13,702 nt of DNA from Spirochaetota bacterium (GTDB lineage Bacteria > Spirochaetota > Spirochaetia > Treponematales > Treponemataceae), in the NCBI GenBank assembly GCA_029571425.1, contig JAKPSR010000331.1, forward strand, positions 1 through 13,702. The letters run 5' to 3'. Under the pieces are notes generated by a model. It was given only the letters and a program-made list of their open reading frames with translations, did no database searches and was not told the origin of the DNA. This document shows, piece by piece, positions 7,278-13,016 of the stretch. The first letter of the stretch is position 1; every line of letters begins with the position of its first letter. The translations under genes and the position numbers were made by a program.

Positions 7278-7315
7278 CGCGCGCGCCCCGAAACCCGGGC
7301 GCGCGCGCTTTTTTT
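7278..7315 (+). terminator. Rho-independent terminator after hppA
   Basis: An 11-base-pair, entirely G-C stem (7278-7288 with 7297-7307) with an eight-base loop is followed one base later by seven T (7309-7315). This is a textbook intrinsic terminator for rightward transcription. It separates hppA from the phosphate transporter. Confidence 0.92.
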
Positions 7316-7352
7316 ACTCATGAAACCCTTTCGCCTCCGGGGTTTTTTCTGC

Positions 7353-7358
7353 TATACT
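7353..7358 (+). promoter_or_regulatory. Probable -10 box of the phosphate transporter gene
   Basis: TATACT lies 20 bases before the ATG at 7379, just after the hppA terminator, so a separate promoter is expected here. The -35 position (TTCGCC at 7330-7335, 17-base spacer) is weak. A GGGGGTGAT ribosome site at 7370-7378, matching the extended anti-Shine-Dalgarno pairing, abuts the start codon. Confidence 0.5.
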
Positions 7359-7378
7359 GCCCGCAGAACGGGGGTGAT

Positions 7379-9049
7379 ATGGTCTTCGACATTGTCGTTA
7401 TCTGCTTTAAATTGTTGGGGGCCCTCGGCCTGTTCATGTACGGCATGCAGCTGAGCTCGGACGGCATCCAGCGCGCCGCCGGCGACCGCCTTCAGGGGAC
7501 CGTCAACTTCATGACGAAGAACCGCTTCTTCGCCGTCATCACCGGCGCTCTCGTTACCGTCCTGATACAATCGTCTTCGGCGACGACCGTCATGGTCGTC
7601 TCCTTCGTCAATGCCGGGCTCCTGAACCTCTTTCAGGCGATCGGCGTCATCATGGGCGCCAACATCGGCACCACCCTGACCGGCTGGATCATCGCGGCGG
7701 TTGGGGTCCAAAAGTTTTCCATCGCGTTGCTGGCCGTTCCCATATTCGGGATCGGCTTTTTTATGTCCCTCGCGAAAAAGCGCGGCGACTCGTTCGTGAG
7801 CTACGGCGAGGGGCTGATGGGCTTCGCCCTGATCTTCCTGGGACTTGAGTACCTTTCCAAGGCGATACCCGATCCCTCGGGAGACGCGCTCCTCTTCCTC
7901 AAGGACTTCGCCAATAGAGGATGGCTCGCGATCATCCTCTGCGTCCTCGTCGGCACCGTATTCACCATGCTGATCAACGCCTCGAGCGCCACGCTCGCGA
8001 TCGTCATCGGCCTCGCGGCGAAGGGCATCCTCAACTTCGAGATGGCCGCCGCGATCACCCTCGGCGCGAACATAGGTACCACCTTCGACTCGTTCCTCGT
8101 CTCGCTCGGCGCGAACACAAACGCGAAGAGGGCCGCGTGGGCGCACATCCTGTTCAACATCGTCGGCACCCTCTGGGTCGCCGTCGTCCTCAGGCCCTTC
8201 ATCGCGTTCGTCGACTTCGTCACCCCCGGCCCGATCACGGCGCAATCGGCGGGCACGCACATCGCCATGATGCACACGATGTTCAACATCGCGAACACCG
8301 TCGTCCTTTTGCCCTTCGTCCGCCAATACGGGAACCTCCTCGCGCGCTTCATCAAGCCGAAGAAGGGAGAGGACGAGGCGGGTAAGCTCGAGTACCACGC
8401 GACCCCACTCCTCGAGAGCCCCGAGCTCAACATGGCGAAGGCGCGCCTCGACGTCGCCGAGCTCTCGCGCGTCTCCGAAAGTCTCTTTACCAAGTTCCGC
8501 GAGGAGTTAACCGGGAAAAGGGCCTGGGACGACGAGACGATGCAGTATTTCACCCGCTACTGCCGCTATTCCTCCGCGATGCAGGAGGGGATATCCCGCT
8601 TCCTCCTCGAGGTCGCCCAGCAGGACATCGCCGAGAAGACGCGCGACAACATCGGGGTTCTTCTCCGCCTCGTCACGGATTTCGACAACGTCAGCGGCTG
8701 CTGCATGACGCTCGCGAGCATGCAGGAGCGCGCGAGGCGAAAGAAGCTCGAGTTCAGCGAGACCGAGATCGAGCTCCTCGAGCCCTACACCGCCCTCGTC
8801 GCCGAGTTCCTCCTCTTCGTCAGGTCCAGGATCGACAAACCGCTGAGCGAGGCCGACCTCGCCCTCGCCGTCGACTTCGAGAATCGCGTCGACGCCTCGC
8901 GCTCCGAACTGAAAAAGCTCGCGCGCAAGAGGATCAAGAGCGGCGCGGACGTGAAGGTGGAATTGCAATTCATCGATTTGATTCGACACGTCGAGAAGGT
9001 CGGCGACCACGCCTACTCGATCGCGGTAACGCTGCGCGAGATGCGCTAA
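7379..9049 (+). CDS. Na+/phosphate cotransporter with PhoU-like C-terminal domain (NptA/YjbB type)
   Basis: A 556-residue protein: a membrane part about 1-325 with two inverted Na/Pi-cotransport repeats, then a soluble helical region about 345-550 resembling PhoU. Repeat 1 carries QSSSATT (64-70) and GANIGTT (93-99). Repeat 2 carries NASSATL (200-206) and GANIGTT (229-235). The QSS motif of repeat 2 is thus altered to NAS, although the GANIGTT partner is intact. Bacterial relatives move inorganic phosphate with Na+ across the cytoplasmic membrane, and some appear to act in export; the PhoU-like tail is typical of this subfamily and presumably regulatory. The ATG follows a ribosome site directly. 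It lies downstream of hppA but behind a terminator with its own -10 box, so the tie to pyrophosphatase is functional at most. It converges with hydE. The start is well supported, since MVFDIVVICFKLLGALGLFMYGM is the usual first helix, here residues 1-23. Confidence 0.92.
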   Translation: MVFDIVVICFKLLGALGLFMYGMQLSSDGIQRAAGDRLQGTVNFMTKNRFFAVITGALVTVLIQSSSATTVMVVSFVNAGLLNLFQAIGVIMGANIGTTLTGWIIAAVGVQKFSIALLAVPIFGIGFFMSLAKKRGDSFVSYGEGLMGFALIFLGLEYLSKAIPDPSGDALLFLKDFANRGWLAIILCVLVGTVFTMLINASSATLAIVIGLAAKGILNFEMAAAITLGANIGTTFDSFLVSLGANTNAKRAAWAHILFNIVGTLWVAVVLRPFIAFVDFVTPGPITAQSAGTHIAMMHTMFNIANTVVLLPFVRQYGNLLARFIKPKKGEDEAGKLEYHATPLLESPELNMAKARLDVAELSRVSESLFTKFREELTGKRAWDDETMQYFTRYCRYSSAMQEGISRFLLEVAQQDIAEKTRDNIGVLLRLVTDFDNVSGCCMTLASMQERARRKKLEFSETEIELLEPYTALVAEFLLFVRSRIDKPLSEADLALAVDFENRVDASRSELKKLARKRIKSGADVKVELQFIDLIRHVEKVGDHAYSIAVTLREMR

Positions 9050-9097
9050 AAAGAAGGGGGCCGGCCCGGCGGAACTGCGTGTTCCGGGACGACCCCC
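9048..9097 (-). terminator. Hairpin terminator of the hyd operon, possibly bidirectional
   Basis: Outer arms GGGGG (9056-9060) and CCCCC (9093-9097) and inner arms GGAAC (9071-9075) and GTTCC (9081-9085) form an interrupted G-C-rich stem with loop TGCGT. Read on the minus strand the stem runs straight into TTCTTTTT (9055-9048), which fits an intrinsic terminator for the leftward hyd operon about 100 bases after the hydE stop. On the plus strand it is followed by AAAGGTTTT, a much weaker tail, so it may also slow rightward transcription from the phosphate transporter. Confidence 0.7.
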
Positions 9098-9158
9098 AAA
9101 GGTTTTGCGCGCCGCCTGGCGTCGCGGTGCAGCAACCTCACTCTATCAGATCTACGTT

Positions 9159-9168
9159 ATTGCGCAAT
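9159..9168. repeat. Perfect 10-base palindrome ATTGCGCAAT
   Basis: It lies between the hyd terminator hairpin and the hydE stop codon, in otherwise featureless sequence. It could be a protein-binding site or chance; no promoter is close to it. Confidence 0.25.
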
Positions 9169-9193
9169 GGCCCAAATGCGGTAAATGTCGGCG

Positions 9194-10342
9194 CTAATCA
9201 AGACTTTCGTCCCTAACTTTCGTTTTCTCATCGAACGGTCTCGTCCTGACCGGACCACGCGTTTCCGTTCCCTTCAGGGTATCGGCGCGCGCGTAGTCAA
9301 GCTCAAGGTCGGCCATCCGCGCGAGACCCGCCATACAACCGGCGCAGGCGCCGGTCCGCTCGGTAACGCAGCGCTTTCCCGGGTAGATCTCGTAATCCTT
9401 CTTGTGGAGCGCGGGGGTGAAATTCGGCATCACCACGTTCGCGCCGGCGCGGAGCCCGTCGACCCGATAGTCGCGGTCCATGCTCCCGAGGGCGGTAGTC
9501 GCGGGCAGATATGCCGACCGCGTGACGATGCGGGTGACGGCGACCGTGCGGAGGGTAAGGCCGACCGAGCCCGCGCGCGCGTTCCGGAACACGGTATCGG
9601 GGTGCGGGATGAACGGGCCGATCCCGATCATGTCGAAATCCCTCTCGCGGAAGAAGGCGACGTCTCGGGCGATGTGCGCGAGCGTCTGCCCGGGAAAACC
9701 GACCATAATCCCGCTACCCACCTGATAGCCGAGGTCGCGAAGGTCGTCGAGGCACCGAAGCCGGGTCGCGAGCTCGCGACCCGCGTGTATCGAGGCGTAC
9801 AGGACTGGATCGGAAGTCTCGACGCGCATAAGGTAGCGGTCCGCACCCGCCTCGCGCCAGAGGGAGTAATCGGCGCGCGAGCGCTCGCCGACGGAGAGGG
9901 TGATCGCGACCTCGGGAAATCGCGCCTTGATCCCGGAGACGACGTCGGCGAGCCAACGCGCGTCCATCCCGTCCTCACCGGACTGAAGAACGATCGTCCT
10001 AATCCCGGCGTCGCGCACGGCTTGGGCGCTCGAAAAAATTTCGTCCGCCGTCAAGCGGTAACGCGCGGCGTTTCTATTCGCCCGATTGAGGCCGCAGTAG
10101 AAGCAGGTATTGCCGCAATAACTGGAGAACTCGACGAGGCCGCGAAGGAACATCCGCTCGCCCGACGTCGCGTCCCTGATAGCGCGGGCGGCGGCGAACA
10201 ACGCCTCGTCGGTTTCCGCGGGACCGTCAGGCCCGTCGAGTAGGGTTTCGAGATCATCGAGGCGCGGCGCGCGCCCTCGATCGCTCGCAGAGGCCGTGCG
10301 GTCGAGTGCTGCTGCGAAGTCGCACGGGTTGGTCTCGCTCAT
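9194..10342 (-). CDS. hydE: [FeFe]-hydrogenase maturase HydE (radical SAM)
   Basis: A 382-residue radical SAM enzyme that acts in H-cluster assembly after HydG, processing the Fe(CO)2CN-cysteine product on the way to the diiron subcluster carried by HydF. The [4Fe-4S]-SAM site is CX3CX2C at Cys76, Cys80 and Cys83 within EFSSYCGNTCFYCG. VLQSGEDG (118-125) and GIMVGFPGQT (211-220) are typical barrel motifs. A second cluster motif CX7CX2C is also present (Cys325, Cys333, Cys336); this site is optional in the family. The last ~20 residues are a charged tail. The ATG at 10342 is chosen because it has GAAAGGAG upstream (10357-10350) and overlaps the hydF stop by four bases. The frame is open further upstream to 10633, but that part reads as shadow of hydF. 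It is the last gene of the operon. BioB/PylB relatives are excluded by context and the HydE-type N-terminal motif. Confidence 0.95.
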   Translation of the reverse strand: MSETNPCDFAAALDRTASASDRGRAPRLDDLETLLDGPDGPAETDEALFAAARAIRDATSGERMFLRGLVEFSSYCGNTCFYCGLNRANRNAARYRLTADEIFSSAQAVRDAGIRTIVLQSGEDGMDARWLADVVSGIKARFPEVAITLSVGERSRADYSLWREAGADRYLMRVETSDPVLYASIHAGRELATRLRCLDDLRDLGYQVGSGIMVGFPGQTLAHIARDVAFFRERDFDMIGIGPFIPHPDTVFRNARAGSVGLTLRTVAVTRIVTRSAYLPATTALGSMDRDYRVDGLRAGANVVMPNFTPALHKKDYEIYPGKRCVTERTGACAGCMAGLARMADLELDYARADTLKGTETRGPVRTRPFDEKTKVRDESLD

Positions 10343-11646
10343 CTCGGGGCTCCTTTCGCCCGTTCGAGGGCGGAACGGTAGGCGGCGAGCGCCTCCGGGA
10401 AGGGTGAGAGGGTTCGCTCGGCGACCCCCTGCAGGACTGATATCGCCATGCCGTAGTTGGTGACGGGAACACCGCGCGCGCGCGCCTCCTCGATTCGCCA
10501 CAGCATCTGCCTTCTCGTCAGCGTACAACCGCCGCAGTGCACGACGAGGGCATAGCGTTCTAGGTCCTCGGGATAGTCGCGGCCGGAGGCGTGGTCCACG
10601 GCGACGTCGGCGCCCGCGAACTGCCTGATCCACCTCGGTATCTTCACGCGGCCTATGTCATCCTCAAGTGCGTGATGGGTGCACGACTCCGCGACGAGAA
10701 CGCGGTCGCCGGGCCCGAGGGTCTCAAGCCTGGCGGCGCCCTCGGCGAGGAGGGCGACGTTCCCCTTGAAGCGCGAGAAGAGGATCGAGAAGGTGGTGCA
10801 AGGAACGCCCGCCGGGGTGTCCGCGACCATCTTGAGCGCGATCTGCGAATCGCAGACGACGAGGTCTGGCGGCTCGCCGAGGCGGTCGAGGAGCGGGCGG
10901 TACTCGCGTTCCTTGACGACGGCGCATGCGGCGTCCGAGTCGAGCGCGTCACGGATCGTCTGCACCTGCGGAAGGATAAGCCTACCCTTCGGCGCCTGCA
11001 AGTCGATCGGCACGATGAGGACGGCGAGGGGCATCCCCTTCCCCGCGGGTAGGAGGTCGCCGAGTATGCGCGGCGGCTCGAGGAAGTCCTCCGGGCAACA
11101 GGCGATCAAGAGTCTCTTCAACTCGGCCACGGTCGCCTCACGGCCGCGTTCCCACTCGGCGCGGCCGGGCGAGCCGGGCGCAGGGGCGGTCGGCGCGGCA
11201 CAGGAAAAGACCCACTCGGTCTTTTTCCCAATGAGGGAAAGCCACTCGGGATCAGGCCTCGCGATATCCGTCTTGCTGACCGCGACGACGAGGGGGATGT
11301 TTTTCTCGCGAGCGGACTCCGCGATCCCTTCCTCGTACTCCGTCCATACACCGGCCTCGAGGACGAGGACGGCGACGTCGGCGGTCGCGAGCGCCGACTT
11401 GGTGCGCGAGACGCGGAGCGAGCCGATCTCGGTCGAGTCGTCTATGCCCGCCGTGTCGAGGAGGGTGATCGGGCCGAGAGGTAAGAGCTCCATCGATTTT
11501 TCGACGACGTCTGTGGTCGTCCCGGCGACCGGGCTCACGATCGAGGTCTCCTGACCGGTAACGAGGTTGACGAGGCTTGACTTGCCGGTGTTCGCGCGTC
11601 CAAAGACGCCGACGCGGAGCCGGACCGACTTAGGTGCCGCGTTCAT
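10339..11646 (-). CDS. hydF: [FeFe]-hydrogenase maturase HydF (GTPase scaffold)
   Basis: A 435-residue protein on which the diiron precursor is assembled before transfer to the hydrogenase. GTPase domain: P-loop GRANTGKS (16-23), G2-region Thr in AGTTTD (41-46), G3 DTAG (64-67), G4 SKTD (124-127, instead of the more usual NKxD). A dimerisation domain about 190-300 follows, then the cluster domain with the family motif CxHx45HCxxC at Cys322, His324, His370, Cys371 and Cys374. The x45 gap is inside the known 44-53 range, so it should bind a [4Fe-4S] cluster with an exchangeable ligand. The start ATG at 11646 has a strong GGGAGGT ribosome site (11658-11652), five bases away, and overlaps the stop of the upstream lyase as ATGA. 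Its own stop overlaps hydE in the same way. No key residue is missing. Confidence 0.97.
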   Translation of the reverse strand: MNAAPKSVRLRVGVFGRANTGKSSLVNLVTGQETSIVSPVAGTTTDVVEKSMELLPLGPITLLDTAGIDDSTEIGSLRVSRTKSALATADVAVLVLEAGVWTEYEEGIAESAREKNIPLVVAVSKTDIARPDPEWLSLIGKKTEWVFSCAAPTAPAPGSPGRAEWERGREATVAELKRLLIACCPEDFLEPPRILGDLLPAGKGMPLAVLIVPIDLQAPKGRLILPQVQTIRDALDSDAACAVVKEREYRPLLDRLGEPPDLVVCDSQIALKMVADTPAGVPCTTFSILFSRFKGNVALLAEGAARLETLGPGDRVLVAESCTHHALEDDIGRVKIPRWIRQFAGADVAVDHASGRDYPEDLERYALVVHCGGCTLTRRQMLWRIEEARARGVPVTNYGMAISVLQGVAERTLSPFPEALAAYRSALERAKGAPR

Positions 11647-13016
11647 CGCTTACCTCCCGGCTCGCCCCGGAAACCTAACGACATCAGGGCCTCGGGTGAG
11701 AGAACGCGCGCCACTTCATCAGCGCCGAGCTTCGCCTCGAGGAACGAGCGGAGGGTCGGCCTACCGGCCGACGACGAGGACTCCCACTCGCGAAGGAGCT
11801 CGCCCGCCCCGTCGTAACCGAGGATGGGCACGAAGGCGGAAACGATCATCGGGTCGGCGTCGACGAGCTCGCGGCACCGTTCCCTGTCGGCGACGATAGA
11901 CCGCACGCAGCGCTCGAGGCACGCGGCCCCGCCCGCGAGGGCGCGAAGTGCGCCGAGCGAGGCGTCCGCGATCAGCGGAAGGAACTCGTTAATCTGGAGG
12001 CTCCCCGCCGAGGCCGCCGCCGCGACGAGTGAATCCTCCGCCTGGGCGCGCATCCCCGCCTGCATCGCGGCCTCGAGGAGGACGGGGTTAACCTTACCCG
12101 GCATCGCCGACGACCCGGCTTGGACCGGCTCAAGGGCGATCTCGCCGGTGTGCGAGAGGAAACGGAGGTCGCGCGCGGCCTTGACGAGGTCGCAGGCGAA
12201 CGCCTTCGCGATGCCCGACGCCTCGACGATCGCGTCCGCGTTCGCGGTGGCGTCGACGAGGTTCTCCGCGCGCGCGAGCGGAAGCCCGGTGATCTCGCGG
12301 AGCCGGTCCGTCGCGCGGAAGATGTAGTCGCGCGGGGCGCCGAGCCCGGTTCCCACGGCGACCCCGCCGAGGTTCACCACGCGAAGCCGCTCCTCGCACT
12401 TGAACGCTCGCCACCGGTCGCGTGCGAATGCCTCGGCGAGGGCGCCGAACTCCGAGCCGAGCGTCAGGGGAACGGCCGTGCGGAGCTCGGTGCGGCCGAC
12501 GGTAACGATCGCGGCGAACTCCCGCTCCTTCGCCTGGAAGGCTGACTGAAGGCCCTCCGCGCGCGAGGCGAGCTCGCGGAAGGCGTAGAGGAGGGCGACG
12601 CGGAGCGCCGTCGGGTAGGTGTCGTTCGTCGACTGATGGAGGTTGACGTGGTCAAGTGGATCGACGGCGACGCCACCGCCCTCGCTCGCGAGCGAGGCGA
12701 TCACCTCGTTAAGGTTCATGTTCGTCGAGGTCCCCGCCCCGCCCTGAAGGGCGTCGACGGGAAACTGGTCGGCGTGCCCGCCGCGCGCGATCTCGTCGCA
12801 CGCAACCTCGATCGCGTCCGCTATCCGCGAGTCGAGCCACCCCCCTTCCCTATTCGCCCGGGCGCACGCCTTCTTGACGAGGGCATAGGCGCGGACGAGC
12901 CCGGGGTCGACGGCCCTTCCCGCGACCGCGAAGTTCCGCCGAGCCCGCTCGGTATGCGCCCCCCACCGGGCGCCGTCGAGTATATCGATCTCGCCGAGGA
13001 AATCGCGCTCCCTCAT
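11643..13016 (-). CDS. Aspartase/fumarase-superfamily ammonia-lyase-like enzyme embedded in the hyd operon
   Basis: A 457-residue protein of full family length. Superfamily landmarks are QGGAGTSTNMNLNEVIA (91-107), HQSTNDTYPTA (127-137), and the mobile signature loop GSSAMPGKVN (301-310) with probable catalytic Ser302, Lys308 and Asn310. By overall pattern the closest enzyme is aspartate ammonia-lyase, which splits aspartate into fumarate and ammonia. However, the GRTH motif is GRTE: Glu177 replaces the His (188 in Bacillus AspB) that binds the substrate beta-carboxylate. The substrate may therefore not be aspartate. The ATG at 13016 overlaps the last base of the hydG stop (TGATG), and its own stop overlaps hydF as ATGA. 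The frame continues open to 13229, but this is hydG shadow. There is no good ribosome site, so translation probably depends on hydG. Placement suggests a role in making the H-cluster bridge, by inference. Confidence 0.9.
   Translation of the reverse strand: MRERDFLGEIDILDGARWGAHTERARRNFAVAGRAVDPGLVRAYALVKKACARANREGGWLDSRIADAIEVACDEIARGGHADQFPVDALQGGAGTSTNMNLNEVIASLASEGGGVAVDPLDHVNLHQSTNDTYPTALRVALLYAFRELASRAEGLQSAFQAKEREFAAIVTVGRTELRTAVPLTLGSEFGALAEAFARDRWRAFKCEERLRVVNLGGVAVGTGLGAPRDYIFRATDRLREITGLPLARAENLVDATANADAIVEASGIAKAFACDLVKAARDLRFLSHTGEIALEPVQAGSSAMPGKVNPVLLEAAMQAGMRAQAEDSLVAAAASAGSLQINEFLPLIADASLGALRALAGGAACLERCVRSIVADRERCRELVDADPMIVSAFVPILGYDGAGELLREWESSSSAGRPTLRSFLEAKLGADEVARVLSPEALMSLGFRGEPGGKR

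Noticed and set aside
7352..8398. Open frame of 348 codons on the minus strand opposite the phosphate transporter
   Set aside because: Extremely Asp/Glu/Arg-rich composition without any domain pattern; it is the mirror of a GC-biased coding frame with clear membrane-protein motifs.
9050..9193. Possible structured small RNA between the phosphate transporter and hydE
   Set aside because: The only strong structure is one hairpin that a terminator explains; there is no promoter-like sequence that would drive a separate RNA.
9185..10243. Open frame of 352 codons on the plus strand opposite hydE
   Set aside because: No recognisable motifs, low-complexity charged composition, and it covers hydE, whose cysteine motifs are intact.
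10343..10633. Upstream extension of hydE to 10633
   Set aside because: The extra residues are low-complexity and overlap the conserved hydF C-terminus; the ATG at 10342 has a ribosome site and a four-base overlap.
10679..11554. Open frame of 291 codons on the plus strand opposite hydF
   Set aside because: Ser/Arg-rich shadow of hydF with no ribosome site or domain pattern.
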